Counted from the stretch's first letter, positions 8,649 through 18,875 are shown. The stretch: 64,000 bases of DNA from Pelagimonas sp. (GCA_025210455.1 JAOARQ010000053.1:26231-90230); one strand, 5' to 3'. The notes: a model not told the origin generated them from the sequence alone. Translations and numbers: made by a program.

Positions 8649-9073
8649 CACTTCACATCCTCACATAAACCACTGCGCCGCAAAACCTGCGCGACGCCGG
8701 AACTCAGCGGCAAAGCCGCGCCAAGCACGTCCTGCACCGGAATCCAGCGCGCCTCCAGCGCATCATCCTGGGCAATGGGATCGCCGTGATCATAGTGGCA
8801 AACAACCGGCACCAGATAGAAATGATGTGCGATCTGCCCATCATCGTCTGACAAGATCAGATCCAGCCCCTCAAGGGTCTGCCCGGCTCTGGCCACAACA
8901 CCGGTTTCTTCGAACAGCTCGCGCTGCGCCGCCTGAGCAATGGGTTCACCCAGATCCACCTTGCCGCCGGGATAGCCCCAGATGCCCGCATCAGGCGGGT
9001 TGCGCCGGCGCACCAGCAGAACCTGGGCGTCGCGCACCACCACCGCCAGGGCCGCCACCACGGGCCGGTTCAT
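8648..9073 (-). CDS. Nudix hydrolase
   Basis: 141 residues with a complete Nudix box: GGKVDLGE, then seven residues, then RELFEETGV, which holds the Mg-binding glutamates. The N-terminus ([19 protein letters not shown]) is the usual ADP-ribose-pyrophosphatase-like beta strand. It hydrolyses a nucleoside diphosphate linked to another moiety; the exact substrate cannot be read from sequence, with ADP-ribose or oxidised nucleotides both possible. It overlaps uvrA by four bases (ATGA) and patatin downstream, so it shares the SOS-controlled uvrA transcript. Confidence 0.92.
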   Translation of the reverse strand: MNRPVVAALAVVVRDAQVLLVRRRNPPDAGIWGYPGGKVDLGEPIAQAAQRELFEETGVVARAGQTLEGLDLILSDDDGQIAHHFYLVPVVCHYDHGDPIAQDDALEARWIPVQDVLGAALPLSSGVAQVLRRSGLCEDVK

Positions 9074-11925
9074 TCTGCGGCGGCCTTGACCTGCAACATC
9101 GGCTTTAGATAGCGCCCGGTATGTGATCGCGGCTCATCTGCGACTTTTTCCGGGGTGCCAGCAGCGACGATTTCCCCGCCACCATCCCCGCCTTCGGGGC
9201 CAATGTCGATGATCCAGTCGGCGGTTTTGACCACATCCAGATTGTGTTCGATCACCACAACCGTATTGCCCTGTTCGACCAGTTCATGCAGCACTTCCAA
9301 CAGCTTACGCACATCTTCGAAATGCAGGCCTGTGGTGGGTTCATCCAGAATATACAGGGTGCGCCCGGTGGATCGTTTGGCCAGTTCTTTGGATAGCTTG
9401 ACCCGCTGCGCTTCACCGCCCGACAGCGTCGTGGCCTGTTGCCCCACCTTGATATAGCCTAGCCCGACCCGCGCCAGCGCATCCATCTTGTCGCGGATCG
9501 ACGGCACCGCCTTAAAGAACTCCTGCGCGTCTTCGACGGTCATATCCAGAACGTCTGCGATGCTTTTGCCCTTAAACTTAATCTCAAGGGTTTCGCGGTT
9601 ATATCTGGCCCCATGACAGGTTTCGCACGTGACATAAACATCGGGCAGAAAGTGCATCTCGATCTTGATGACTCCATCGCCCTGACAGGCTTCGCAACGC
9701 CCCCCCTTGACGTTGAAGCTGAAGCGCCCTGGTTTATAGCCACGGGCCTTGGCCTCGGGGAGGCCAGCAAACCATTCGCGGATTGGCGTGAACGCGCCCG
9801 TGTAGGTCGCCGGGTTTGACCGTGGGGTGCGCCCAATGGGGCGCTGGTCAATGTCGATGACCTTGTCCAGATGCTCCAGCCCTTTGATGCTTTCACAGGG
9901 CGCGGGCGTCTGACGCGCGCCATTCAGCGCCATAGAGGCGGTCTTAAACAGGGTCTCGATGGTCAGGGTGGATTTCCCGCCCCCTGAAACGCCGGTCACA
10001 CAGACGAACTTGCCCAGCGGGAATTCAGCGGTCACGTTTTTCAGGTTGTTGCCCGTGGCTTTGACCACTTTCAGCTTTTTCTTGTTGCCCTTGCGCCGCT
10101 TGGCAGGCACCGCGATTTCCCTGGCACCTGACAGATATTGCCCGGTCAGGCTGGCGGGATCGGCTGTGATTTCGTCCGGTGTGCCGTTGGCCACCACCTG
10201 CCCCCCATGCACACCTGCGCCCGGACCGATGTCAAAGACGTAATCCGCCTCACGGATCGCCTCTTCGTCGTGTTCCACCACGATCACCGTATTGCCCTGA
10301 TCCCGCAGGTTTTTCAGCGTTTCCAGTAGCCGCGTGTTATCGCGCTGGTGCAACCCGATAGAAGGTTCGTCCAGCACATAAAGCACGCCCGTCAGCCCCG
10401 AGCCAATCTGCGACGCCAGCCTGATCCGTTGGCTTTCACCACCAGACAGCGTCCCCGCCGATCGTGAGAGCGTCAGATATTCAAGACCCACATTGTTCAA
10501 AAATCCAAGACGTTCGCGGATCTCTTTCAGGATTGCATGGGCAATCTCGTTTTTCTGTTTGGTCAGGCTACCGGGCACGGTTTCGCACCAGGCAAAGGCC
10601 TCGCGGATCGACATTTCGACCACCTGCCCCACATGCAACTGGGCAATTTTCACCGCCAGCGCCTCTTCGCGCAGCCGATACCCTTCGCAAGACGCACAGG
10701 GGCGGTTGTTCTGATAGCGTTCAAATTCTTCGCGAATCCAGTTGCTGTCCGTTTCGCGGTAGCGGCGTTCCATATTTGGAATCACCCCTTCAAAGACCCG
10801 TTCGACCTGATAAATCCGCCCGCCTTCATCGTAACGGAACATGATTTCTTCGTCGCCCGACCCATAAAGAAAGACCTGTTTCACATGCGCAGGCAGATCC
10901 TTCCAGCGCATGTTTTTGTCAAACTCATAGTGTTTGGCGATGGCTTCGATGGTCTGCAGGAAATAGGGCGATTTGCCTTTGCGCCAAGGCGCCAGCGCCC
11001 CATCAGCCACCTTCAGATCCTGATCCGGCACCACCAGACGTTCGTCAAAGAACAGCTCTTGCCCCAGACCGTCACAATCTGGGCAGGCCCCCACAGGGGC
11101 GTTGAAGGAAAACAGGCGCGGTTCAATCTCGGGAATAGTGAAACCACTGACTGGGCAGGCAAAATTTTCCGAAAAGGTCACGCGCTCTGGATCACCCTCG
11201 CGCGGGGCGGTTTCGAAAATGGCAATCCCATCCGCCAGATCCAACGCTGTGCGAAAGCTGTCCGCCAGCCGGGTTTCCATGCCTTCGCGCACCACAACGC
11301 GGTCCACGCCCACATCAATGTCATGGCGGAATTTCTTGTCCAGGGTTGGCGGTTCGTCTAGTTCATAGAACGCGCCATCGACCTTGACCCGTTGAAAGCC
11401 CTGTTTGCGCAGTTCCAGAAATTCTTTTTTATATTCGCCTTTGCGGTCGCGAATGATCGGAGCCAGCAGATAGCCGCGGGTGCCCTCTTGCATCAGCATC
11501 ACCCGGTCAACCATATCCTGCACCTGCTGTGCTTCAATCGGTTGTCCCGTGGCGGGCGAATACGGCGTGCCGACGCGGGCGAAAAGCAAGCGCAGATAAT
11601 CGTAGATCTCGGTCACGGTCCCCACGGTTGAGCGCGGGTTTTTCGACGTGGTCTTTTGTTCGATTGAGATCGCGGGCGACAAACCGGCGATATGATCGAC
11701 ATCGGGTTTTTCCATCATATCAAGGAATTGCCGCGCATAGGCCGACAGGCTTTCCACATAGCGGCGCTGCCCTTCCGCGTAGATGGTGTCAAAAGCCAGA
11801 CTGGATTTACCCGATCCAGACAGCCCGGTAATCACCACCAGCTGATCGCGGGGGATATCCACATCAATGGATTTCAGATTATGTTCACGCGCCCCGCGCA
11901 CTTCGATCTGCTTCAGGTCCGGCAT
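9070..11925 (-). CDS. uvrA: Excinuclease ABC subunit A
   Basis: The damage-recognition ATPase of nucleotide excision repair. 951 residues, full length. Two ABC modules: Walker A motifs [12 protein letters not shown] near residue 35 and [13 protein letters not shown] near 650, two ABC signatures ([12 protein letters not shown] and [12 protein letters not shown]), and the C-terminal zinc finger CEACQGDG...CETCHG. Works with UvrB, which is not in the window. An alphaproteobacterial SOS box lies about 70 bases upstream, so it should be LexA-controlled. First gene of an operon with a Nudix and a patatin gene. Confidence 0.98.
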   Translation of the reverse strand: MPDLKQIEVRGAREHNLKSIDVDIPRDQLVVITGLSGSGKSSLAFDTIYAEGQRRYVESLSAYARQFLDMMEKPDVDHIAGLSPAISIEQKTTSKNPRSTVGTVTEIYDYLRLLFARVGTPYSPATGQPIEAQQVQDMVDRVMLMQEGTRGYLLAPIIRDRKGEYKKEFLELRKQGFQRVKVDGAFYELDEPPTLDKKFRHDIDVGVDRVVVREGMETRLADSFRTALDLADGIAIFETAPREGDPERVTFSENFACPVSGFTIPEIEPRLFSFNAPVGACPDCDGLGQELFFDERLVVPDQDLKVADGALAPWRKGKSPYFLQTIEAIAKHYEFDKNMRWKDLPAHVKQVFLYGSGDEEIMFRYDEGGRIYQVERVFEGVIPNMERRYRETDSNWIREEFERYQNNRPCASCEGYRLREEALAVKIAQLHVGQVVEMSIREAFAWCETVPGSLTKQKNEIAHAILKEIRERLGFLNNVGLEYLTLSRSAGTLSGGESQRIRLASQIGSGLTGVLYVLDEPSIGLHQRDNTRLLETLKNLRDQGNTVIVVEHDEEAIREADYVFDIGPGAGVHGGQVVANGTPDEITADPASLTGQYLSGAREIAVPAKRRKGNKKKLKVVKATGNNLKNVTAEFPLGKFVCVTGVSGGGKSTLTIETLFKTASMALNGARQTPAPCESIKGLEHLDKVIDIDQRPIGRTPRSNPATYTGAFTPIREWFAGLPEAKARGYKPGRFSFNVKGGRCEACQGDGVIKIEMHFLPDVYVTCETCHGARYNRETLEIKFKGKSIADVLDMTVEDAQEFFKAVPSIRDKMDALARVGLGYIKVGQQATTLSGGEAQRVKLSKELAKRSTGRTLYILDEPTTGLHFEDVRKLLEVLHELVEQGNTVVVIEHNLDVVKTADWIIDIGPEGGDGGGEIVAAGTPEKVADEPRSHTGRYLKPMLQVKAAAE

Positions 11926-11995
11926 TGGTATTCCCTACTCGATGGCAACGGTTAAGACATAGTTGATCCATTTTAAGAGGCCAATGGAAAAGTTA

Positions 11996-12010
11996 GAACA
12001 TTAGCGGAAC
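11996..12010 (-). promoter_or_regulatory. SOS (LexA) box upstream of uvrA
   Basis: GAAC and GAAC separated by seven bases, the known LexA site of alphaproteobacteria (GTTC-N7-GTTC on the other strand). It lies in the divergent region between uvrA and the rhodanese gene, 71 bases from the uvrA start. Confidence 0.8.
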
Positions 12011-12077
12011 ATTCCTTCAGCCCTTTACATTCTTATTTCAGAATATAAATAACACTCAACCAAGACAGGAGACAGCA

Positions 12078-12434
12078 ATGTTTGGGTTTTTGAACGCCCT
12101 GGGCGGAAACGACATGACAGCCGCAGAAGCTGTGCAACGCGCCGCGGCCGGGGACATTGTCGTGATCGACATCCGCGAACCGTTAGAGGTGACAGCCAGC
12201 GGCAAAGCCAAGGGTGCGCTGGCGATTCCCAGCGCTGCGTTGCGGCTGAAGGCCAACCCATCCAGCCCCGATTGCTTGCCAGAGCTGAAATCTGGCAAAC
12301 CCATCGCGGTTTACTGCGCTTCCGGCGCGCGCTCTGGCATGGCCAAACGTGTGCTCAAACGTATGGGCCATGAGGTGCATAATATCGGCGGGCTTGGTCA
12401 TTGGGTCAAAGCGGGCGGCGCCCTCATCCGTTAG
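12078..12434 (+). CDS. Rhodanese-like sulfurtransferase domain protein
   Basis: A single-domain rhodanese of 118 residues. The active-site cysteine is Cys80 in the loop CASGARSG, and the domain opens with VVIDIREP. It transfers sulfane sulfur to thiol acceptors; the physiological partner is not evident. No signal peptide, so cytoplasmic. A good AGGAGA ribosome site precedes the start. It is divergent from uvrA and runs tail-to-tail into the aglK gene, only two bases separating the stops. Confidence 0.92.
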   Translation: MFGFLNALGGNDMTAAEAVQRAAAGDIVVIDIREPLEVTASGKAKGALAIPSAALRLKANPSSPDCLPELKSGKPIAVYCASGARSGMAKRVLKRMGHEVHNIGGLGHWVKAGGALIR

Positions 12435-12436
12435 GA

Positions 12437-13522
12437 TCAGCGATAAAGCAGCGATGTGCCTTCTGCGAAAAGATGCACTTTCTCGGGCTGGACGGTCAGG
12501 GCAACCTCTTGACCGCGCAGGCCTTTGTGAATGCCCGGCAGTTTCGCGATCACCGGATCCGCCCCCAGATGCGCAAAGTGCAGCAGCGTAACTTCGCCCA
12601 GCGCCTCGGTCATAGTGACCTTGCCTGTGAAAATCGGCTGGCCCTCTGCGATGGTGCAATCCTCTGGTCGTATGCCGACATTCACCTTCAGGCCCATATC
12701 AGCATCGGACGTGGGATAGTTTGACAGCGCTTCGCCGCCATCGTCCAACCGCACCCGGGTTTGTGGCCCAGTGGCAATGACCTTGCCGGGCAGCAGGTTC
12801 ATCGCTGGTGAGCCAATGAACTGCGCCACAAATTCCGAATTTGGCCGCTCATAAAGCTCAAGCGGAGTGCCAACCTGCGCGATGCCCTTGTTTGCCAGCA
12901 CGACGATGCGGCTTGCCAGGGTCATGGCTTCGACCTGATCATGGGTCACATAGATCATGGTGCTATCAGGCATCTGTTCTTTCAGCTGGGCAATCTCGAT
13001 CCGGGTGGCGACCCGAAGTGCCGCATCCAGATTCGAAAGCGGTTCATCAAAGAGATAAACCTTGGGATCGCGCACAATCGATCTGCCAATTGCCACCCGC
13101 TGACGCTGACCACCAGACAGAGCTTTGGGCAACCGATCCAGATAGTCTTCCAGTTGCAGCATCCGCGCCGCTTTGGTCACAGCGGCGTCGATTTCGGTCT
13201 TGCTTTTTCTGGCTAGTTTCAGCGCAAAGGACATGTTTTCACGCACTGTCATGTGCGGATAAAGCGCGTAAGACTGGAACACCATCGCAATGCCGCGCTG
13301 TGCGGGGGGCACATCATTCACCTGCTGCCCGTCGATTTCCAACGTGCCGCCGGTGATCTTTTCCAACCCCGCAATCATGCGCAGCAAAGTGGATTTCCCG
13401 CACCCCGAGGGGCCGACAAAAACGATCAGCTCGCCCTGCTGAATATCAAGATTGATATCGCGCAGGACATTCACCTGCCCGCCATAGGTCTTTTCGACAT
13501 CTGTCAGTTTCAGATTGGCCAT
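12437..13522 (-). CDS. aglK: ABC transporter ATPase for alpha-glucosides
   Basis: The energising subunit of the alpha-glucoside importer. 361 residues: nucleotide-binding domain with Walker A GPSGCGKSTLL near 36, signature LSGGQRQRVAIGR, Walker B VYLFDEPLSNLD, and a C-terminal TOBE/OB regulatory region, as in the MalK/UgpC group. The start at ATG 13522 overlaps the aglA stop (TAATG) and follows GAGGGGGG; an upstream in-frame codon at 13540 would give six extra residues and is less likely. Last gene of aglEFGAK; MalK-type ATPases may also be shared with other importers. Confidence 0.94.
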   Translation of the reverse strand: MANLKLTDVEKTYGGQVNVLRDINLDIQQGELIVFVGPSGCGKSTLLRMIAGLEKITGGTLEIDGQQVNDVPPAQRGIAMVFQSYALYPHMTVRENMSFALKLARKSKTEIDAAVTKAARMLQLEDYLDRLPKALSGGQRQRVAIGRSIVRDPKVYLFDEPLSNLDAALRVATRIEIAQLKEQMPDSTMIYVTHDQVEAMTLASRIVVLANKGIAQVGTPLELYERPNSEFVAQFIGSPAMNLLPGKVIATGPQTRVRLDDGGEALSNYPTSDADMGLKVNVGIRPEDCTIAEGQPIFTGKVTMTEALGEVTLLHFAHLGADPVIAKLPGIHKGLRGQEVALTVQPEKVHLFAEGTSLLYR

Positions 13523-15144
13523 TACGCCCCCCTCTTCCACACAGCCACCTGCCAGGGCGCAAAGCTAAGCACCGCGCCGACATCCAGCCCGCCCAATTCC
13601 TGCGCAACCGACTGCCACTGCCCCGCCGGGGCCTGCAACCGGGCAGGACCATCAGACAGGTTTATCGCGCAAAAGATCTCTTCGCCCTCATGGCTACGGG
13701 TGAAATAAACTACCGAGCCGCTGTGCTTCACCCCATCATGGTCGCCTTTGGCCAGCGCCGGATTTGCATGACGCAGGGCGATGGCCTTGCGATAGAAATG
13801 CACCAGCGCCTGCGGATCCTGTTCGGCCACATCAACTGCTTTGGCGAGATGGTCAGCACTGACAGGCAGCCAGCTTTTCCCTTCAGAGAACCCCGCAGCG
13901 CTGTTGTTGTTTTCCCAGACCATCGGGGTGCGACAGCCATCACGGCCTTTGAACTCCGGCCAGAATTCAATCCCATAGGGGTCTTGCAGATCCTCATAGG
14001 CCACGTCAGCTTCGCCGAGCCCCAGTTCTTCTCCCTGATAGATGCAGGCAGAGCCACGCAGACACATCATCAGGGTGGTCATGGCCTTTTGCGCCTCTGG
14101 GCTGGCGTTCCAGCGGGTGGCGTGGCGCACAACATCATGGTTGGAATAGGCCCAGCAGGCCCAACCATCCGGCGCGGCCTCATCGACGCGCGCCAGCACA
14201 TGGGCCACCTTCTGGGCGCTTGGCAGCTCCCCTGAGAGGAATTCAAAGGAATAGCACATATGCACGCGGTTCTCGCCGGTGGTGTATTCCCCCATGATCT
14301 CAAGCCCGCGCTGCGCGTCACCCACTTCGCCCACGGCGGTGGCCGCCGGGTATTCATCCAAAAGCGCCCGGAAGCGTTCAAGAAAGGCAAGGTTTTCAGG
14401 GCGGTTCTTGGAATAGAGGTGATACTGATGGTTATAGGGGTTCACGCGCGGCGCGATGCTGTCGTCGCGTTCTTCGACCGGCAGTGGCGGGTTCGAGCGC
14501 AACTCATGATCATGGACATAGAAATTGATCGTGTCCAGACGGAACCCATCCACCCCCAGATCCAGCCAGAAACGCACTGTGTCCAGCAGGGCCTCCTGCA
14601 CTGCTGGGCAGTGAAAGTTCAGATCAGGCTGCGACACAAGGAAATTGTGCAGGTAATACTGTTCACGCCGCGCATCCCATTGCCAGGCGGATCCGCCAAA
14701 GATCGACAGCCAGTTATTGGGCGGCGTGCCATCCGGTTGCGGATCTGCCCAGACATACCAATCCGCTTTGGGATTTTCGCGGCTGGCACGACTTTCCTTG
14801 AACCAGGCATGTTGATCCGAGGAATGCGACAGCACCTGATCGATCATCACCTTCAGGCCCAGTTCATGCGCCCGCGCCACCAGCGCTTTGAAATCCTGCA
14901 GCGTGCCGAACATGGGATCGACATCGCAATAATCGCTGACGTCATAGCCAAAGTCTTTCATCGGTGAGGTAAAGAATGGCGAGATCCAGATCGCATCCAC
15001 CCCAAGCGAGGCCACATAGGGCAGCCGTTGGGTGATCCCCGGCAGGTCGCCGATACCGTCACCATTGCTGTCCTGAAAGCTGCGCGGATAGATCTGATAG
15101 ATTACCGCGCCACGCCACCAGTCTTTATCAGCCTGAACACTCAT
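13522..15144 (-). CDS. aglA: Alpha-glucosidase, glycoside hydrolase family 13
   Basis: Hydrolyses alpha-glucosides (sucrose, maltose, trehalose type) after uptake. 540 residues with the GH13 motifs in order: region I MIDQVLSHSSDQH, nucleophile Asp in DGFRLDT near 205, acid/base Glu in AVGEVGD, and transition-state Asp in YSNHDVVRH. The N-terminus reads WWRGAVIYQIYPRSF, typical of oligo-1,6-glucosidase/alpha-glucosidase. No signal peptide, so cytoplasmic. It lies between permease aglG (11-base gap) and aglK (one-base overlap) in the same operon. Confidence 0.95.
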   Translation of the reverse strand: MSVQADKDWWRGAVIYQIYPRSFQDSNGDGIGDLPGITQRLPYVASLGVDAIWISPFFTSPMKDFGYDVSDYCDVDPMFGTLQDFKALVARAHELGLKVMIDQVLSHSSDQHAWFKESRASRENPKADWYVWADPQPDGTPPNNWLSIFGGSAWQWDARREQYYLHNFLVSQPDLNFHCPAVQEALLDTVRFWLDLGVDGFRLDTINFYVHDHELRSNPPLPVEERDDSIAPRVNPYNHQYHLYSKNRPENLAFLERFRALLDEYPAATAVGEVGDAQRGLEIMGEYTTGENRVHMCYSFEFLSGELPSAQKVAHVLARVDEAAPDGWACWAYSNHDVVRHATRWNASPEAQKAMTTLMMCLRGSACIYQGEELGLGEADVAYEDLQDPYGIEFWPEFKGRDGCRTPMVWENNNSAAGFSEGKSWLPVSADHLAKAVDVAEQDPQALVHFYRKAIALRHANPALAKGDHDGVKHSGSVVYFTRSHEGEEIFCAINLSDGPARLQAPAGQWQSVAQELGGLDVGAVLSFAPWQVAVWKRGA

Positions 15145-15154
15145 GAGTTTTTCC

Positions 15155-16285
15155 TTATTTCACCGAGCCAGCCAGCAGGCCGCGCACGAGGTATTTCTGC
15201 ATCGCAAAGAAGACCGCCAGCGGCACCGCGATGGATATGAAGGCCGCAGTGGCCAGAATTTCCCAATTGCCGCCACGCGTGCCCATGAATTCGACAATCC
15301 GGGCGGTCATGACGGTGGTTGTGCCGGTTGCATCAATCAAAAAGACCTTGGCCACCAGCAGATCATTCCATGTCCAGAGGAACTGGAAGATCGCAAATGA
15401 GGCCAGCGCCGGGAAGGACAGCGGCAGGATGATCCGGGTAAAGATCTGAAATTCGGTTGCACCATCCACGCGGGCGTTTTCGATAATATCCCGTGGCAGC
15501 CCAACCATGTAATTGCGCAGCAGGTAGATCGCCAAAGGCAGACCAAAGCCGGTGTGGGCCAGCCAGACCCCCAGATAGCCTTTGCCAATGCCAATCCCCA
15601 GGTGCAGCTTCAGCAGTGGGATCAGCGCCAGTTGCAATGGCACCACCAAGAGCCCCACCACAAAAGCGATCAACAATGCGCGGCCCGGGAAATCCATCCA
15701 AGCCAGAGCATAGGCGGCAAAGGCGGCCACCACGATCGGGATGATGGTGGCCGGGATGGTCACGGTCAGCGTGCTGAGGAAAGCCGCCCCCATGCCGTCG
15801 ACATCCCCTTTGGCCAGCAGCATCTTTTCATAGTTGCCTGTGGTAAATTCGGGCGGCGTGGTGGCGGTGGTAAAGACGCGCGGCAGGCGTTTGCCCGCCT
15901 GACTGTCCGGTGCGGTGAAACGAAACTGGCCTGCCGCATCCACGCTGACAGTGCGCCCCCGCGACAGCTCGGCCACATCACCGGGCGCAAAAGCCTGCGG
16001 CGCTTTCGACGACCAGCCCCAGGCGGAGACCTCGGCGCTACTGTCGAACAGGCGCCCTTCGATCACATAAAGCCCGTCAATCTGCACCTCTTCGCCTTTT
16101 AGCCGGATCGCAGGATTTTGCCGTTCCTGTGCCGACAGCGATGACCACCAGCCGGACGAGGCAATCTGATCCGCCGTCCGAAACGAGGACACCAGCAGCC
16201 CCACCGTTGGGAACAGCCAAAGGGCCACCAGAAACACCACCGACAGATGGGTGATCCAGACAAGGATGGATTTCTGTCCCACCAT
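15155..16285 (-). CDS. aglG: Alpha-glucoside ABC transporter permease
   Basis: An inner-membrane permease of the MalG family, 376 residues, longer than the usual ~280. The extra length is a periplasmic insert at about residues 40-150 between the first two membrane helices, which is also seen in AglG of Sinorhizobium meliloti as I recall. The EAA loop, which docks the ATPase, is ENARVDGATEFQIFTRIILP near 265. It overlaps aglF by one base (TGATG), indicating translational coupling. Confidence 0.94.
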   Translation of the reverse strand: MVGQKSILVWITHLSVVFLVALWLFPTVGLLVSSFRTADQIASSGWWSSLSAQERQNPAIRLKGEEVQIDGLYVIEGRLFDSSAEVSAWGWSSKAPQAFAPGDVAELSRGRTVSVDAAGQFRFTAPDSQAGKRLPRVFTTATTPPEFTTGNYEKMLLAKGDVDGMGAAFLSTLTVTIPATIIPIVVAAFAAYALAWMDFPGRALLIAFVVGLLVVPLQLALIPLLKLHLGIGIGKGYLGVWLAHTGFGLPLAIYLLRNYMVGLPRDIIENARVDGATEFQIFTRIILPLSFPALASFAIFQFLWTWNDLLVAKVFLIDATGTTTVMTARIVEFMGTRGGNWEILATAAFISIAVPLAVFFAMQKYLVRGLLAGSVK

Positions 16286-17283
16286 CAGCGCATCTCCTTA
16301 CGGGCATTTCGGACATTCCAGACAAGGATCGGCAGAACCAGCAACATGATCACCATGGCTGCCGCTGATCCCACGCCCCAGTCATTGGCGCGAAACAGCT
16401 TGTCAAACATGTAGTTCGCCAGAACCTGCGTTTCCCATTGGCCGTTGGTCATGGCAAAGACGATGTCAAACACCTTGAGCACCGTGATGGTAATCGTGGT
16501 CCAGACCACCAGAATGGTGCCCATGATCTGCGGCACCTTGATTTTGAAGAAAATCTGAAACGGGTTGGCCCCATCGACCACAGCAGCTTCGATGGTTTCT
16601 TCGGGGATACCCCGCAAGGCGGCAGACAGGATCACCATGGCAAAGCCCGTCTGAATCCAGATCAGCACCACCATCAAAAGCAGGCTGTTCCAGATCGGGA
16701 TCGTCAGCCATTGCGCCGGGTCATTCCCCGACAGCCAGACATAGATCGCATTCAGAATGCCGATCTGTTCCGCCCCGGGCGGGCGCGCATCATAGACCAG
16801 TTTCCAGATCACAGCGGCCCCCACAAAGGAAATCGCCATGGGCATGAAGATCAGCGATTTTGCGATATTGCCCCAGGAAATCCGGTCGGTCAGCTGCGCC
16901 ACCAACAGGCCCAGCGCCGTAGAAACCGCAGGCACGATGATCAGCCAGAGCATGTTGTTGCGCATGGCCTCCCAGAACTTGGGTTCACCCAGCATCTGCT
17001 GATAGTTTTTCAGCCCGACAAAGGCCCCATCCTGCATGCGATCCGTCAACGACATGCGCAGCGTCTCAACCACCGGATAGGCCAGATAGAGGCACAGCGC
17101 AAAAAGCGCCGGAAACAGGAACAGCCAGGGGCGGATCAGATTGGCCCGGTTGATATTGCGCCCGGCATTTGGGCCGCGTGGCGGTAAAAGCTGGTCCAAC
17201 AGCGCATTGGACAGAAAGAAATATCCGACGCAGCCGCTTACACCAATGGCAATCGTCAGTAATCCCAGAACCGCTGGATGCAT
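16285..17283 (-). CDS. aglF: Alpha-glucoside ABC transporter permease
   Basis: The MalF-type partner permease, 332 residues with about seven membrane helices. The EAA loop is EAAVVDGANPFQIFFKIKVP near 240. The first helix near the N-terminus (LLTIAIGVSGCVGYFFL) precedes a cytoplasmic PPRGPNAGRN linker. It starts 84 bases after the aglE stop, with an attenuating hairpin in between, so it is probably expressed at a lower level than the binding protein. Confidence 0.94.
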   Translation of the reverse strand: MHPAVLGLLTIAIGVSGCVGYFFLSNALLDQLLPPRGPNAGRNINRANLIRPWLFLFPALFALCLYLAYPVVETLRMSLTDRMQDGAFVGLKNYQQMLGEPKFWEAMRNNMLWLIIVPAVSTALGLLVAQLTDRISWGNIAKSLIFMPMAISFVGAAVIWKLVYDARPPGAEQIGILNAIYVWLSGNDPAQWLTIPIWNSLLLMVVLIWIQTGFAMVILSAALRGIPEETIEAAVVDGANPFQIFFKIKVPQIMGTILVVWTTITITVLKVFDIVFAMTNGQWETQVLANYMFDKLFRANDWGVGSAAAMVIMLLVLPILVWNVRNARKEMR

Positions 17284-17321
17284 CTGGCTCTCCCTAGGGT
17301 CAGGATGTGCAGGGGCTGCAC

Positions 17322-17351
17322 AAAAAGCCCCGGCAGGTCTCCCGCCGGGGC
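17322..17351 (-). terminator. Intercistronic hairpin/attenuator between aglE and aglF
   Basis: On the minus strand an eight-base stem GCCCCGGC/GCCGGGGC is followed by TTTTTG. It lies just after aglE inside the operon. Partial termination would give excess binding protein over permeases, common in ABC sugar operons. Confidence 0.7.
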
Positions 17352-17367
17352 CAGTCGTGGTGAGTGA

Positions 17368-18636
17368 TTATTTCAGGGCATCCCAGCTGGACTGGATTTC
17401 ACCAGCTACATCTGCCGCGGACTTACCGCCTGTGTAATCCACCATGCCAGTCCAGAAGCTGCCTGCGCCGACACCTGGATGCATCAGGTCAGAAGCATCG
17501 AAACGGAAGGTAGTGGCATTAAGCAGGATGTCATTCATCTTGCGCAGGGTTGGATCGCTGAACTTATCAAGATCGACACCTTTGTGCGGCGTCAAAAAGC
17601 CCTTTTGCTCCATCCAGGCGTGATGCGCCTCGACCGATTGCAGGAAGGCAATGAACTGATGTGCCTCGGGGCTGTCATTTGTGATACCCCAGACAGTGCC
17701 CGCACCCAGAACCGGCGATCCCAGATCTTTGCTCTCATAGGCCGGGAAATAGAAGAAATCTGCATCTACGCCAACCTCGGTGCCTTCCGGGAAAAAGGCC
17801 GGAATGAACGCCGCCTGACGGTGCATGTAGCACTGCGCCGGTGAGGCAAACAGGCCCTTTGGGCTGTCGCGGAAATCGGTCGAAGCCACCGCATTGGCAC
17901 CGCCAGCCACATAGTCATCCTTGCGCGCAAAGGCACCAAATTCTTCGATAGCGGCAATGACACGCGGGTCATCAAAGGCGATCTCATTGCTGACCCATTG
18001 ATCATAGACGTCGGCCGGCTGAGTGCGCAGCATCATATCTTCGACCCAATCGGTCGCAGGCCAGCCGGTTGCACCGCCAGATCCCAGACCGATGCACCAG
18101 GGCGTTCCCCCATCCGCAACAATCTGATCGGTCAGCGCTTTAAGCTCTTCCATGGTTGTGGGCACTTCATAACCCGCATCCTCAAAGTTTTCAGGCACAT
18201 ACCAGACCAGAGATTTGACGTCCGCCTTGTAGAAAAAACCGTAAAACTGGTCGTTGCCGTCTTTGTCGGCAAAGGTTCCCAGATCCACCCAGGACTGACC
18301 CGCTGCATAGTTTTCACGCACCCAGTCATCGGTGCCCGCCGCCAGCGGCGTCAGGAAGCCGCGCGCCGCCAGACCTGCAGCCAGACCGGGCTGCGGGAAG
18401 GCCGCCACATTAGGGGCTGAGCCCGCCTCGGCGTCGATCATGATTTGCTGTTCAAAGCTGTCCGAGCCCACATAAGCCACATCCAGACCAGACTGCGCGC
18501 GAAACACATCAATGACCTTTTGCACCTGAACCTCATCCGGTCCCAGCCAGGGACCAAAAACAGTCAGATCCGCTGCCTGCGCCCCGCCCGCGATCAGCGC
18601 AGCAGCCGCGGTTCCAAGGAAATACGGTGTTTTCAT
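17368..18636 (-). CDS. aglE: Alpha-glucoside-binding periplasmic protein
   Basis: The extracytoplasmic solute-binding protein (family 1, maltose-binding type) of the importer. 422 residues from ATG 18636, which follows a GGAGGT site and opens with a clear signal peptide (MKTPYFLGTAAAALIAGGAQA, cut after AQA). Further upstream in-frame starts would place extra residues before the signal and are unlikely. First gene of aglEFGAK. A perfect operator-like palindrome lies about 67 bases upstream, so expression is probably repressed by the divergent LacI-type regulator. Confidence 0.95.
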   Translation of the reverse strand: MKTPYFLGTAAAALIAGGAQAADLTVFGPWLGPDEVQVQKVIDVFRAQSGLDVAYVGSDSFEQQIMIDAEAGSAPNVAAFPQPGLAAGLAARGFLTPLAAGTDDWVRENYAAGQSWVDLGTFADKDGNDQFYGFFYKADVKSLVWYVPENFEDAGYEVPTTMEELKALTDQIVADGGTPWCIGLGSGGATGWPATDWVEDMMLRTQPADVYDQWVSNEIAFDDPRVIAAIEEFGAFARKDDYVAGGANAVASTDFRDSPKGLFASPAQCYMHRQAAFIPAFFPEGTEVGVDADFFYFPAYESKDLGSPVLGAGTVWGITNDSPEAHQFIAFLQSVEAHHAWMEQKGFLTPHKGVDLDKFSDPTLRKMNDILLNATTFRFDASDLMHPGVGAGSFWTGMVDYTGGKSAADVAGEIQSSWDALK

Positions 18637-18702
18637 AATTAGACCTCCCATGGTGGCACCCGATGTCAGGTGCACTTAATCTTTCGCGCCCCAAAGAATC
18701 CC

Positions 18703-18716
18703 CCAAAGCGCTTTGG
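18703..18716 (-). promoter_or_regulatory. LacI-type operator, site 1
   Basis: CCAAAGCGCTTTGG is a perfect 14-base palindrome with the central CG typical of LacI/GalR operators. It lies between aglE and aglR. A second copy is at 18850. Confidence 0.8.
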
Positions 18717-18849
18717 ATGGCCGTATGTTTTGCTTTTCACCCGAGTCTGTCAACAAGAAATACCAACAATATATTGCTATGATATGCTGCACCGCAGCTT
18801 AATCAGATAAAGAAAACACGGGGTATTGCAGAGTTTTACTTGACAAAAT

Positions 18850-18861
18850 CAAAGCGCTTTG
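18850..18861 (+). promoter_or_regulatory. LacI-type operator, site 2
   Basis: CAAAGCGCTTTG repeats the core of site 1, 146 bases away and 15 bases upstream of the aglR ATG. The two sites fit autorepression and control of both divergent operons, possibly by looping. This site would be inside the reading frame if the TTG at 18840 were used, which favours the ATG at 18876. Confidence 0.75.
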
Positions 18862-18875
18862 GCCCACATAGCCCC

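Noticed and set aside
10537..11361. Long plus-strand frame opposite uvrA
   Set aside because: Antisense to the well-supported uvrA; no family features.
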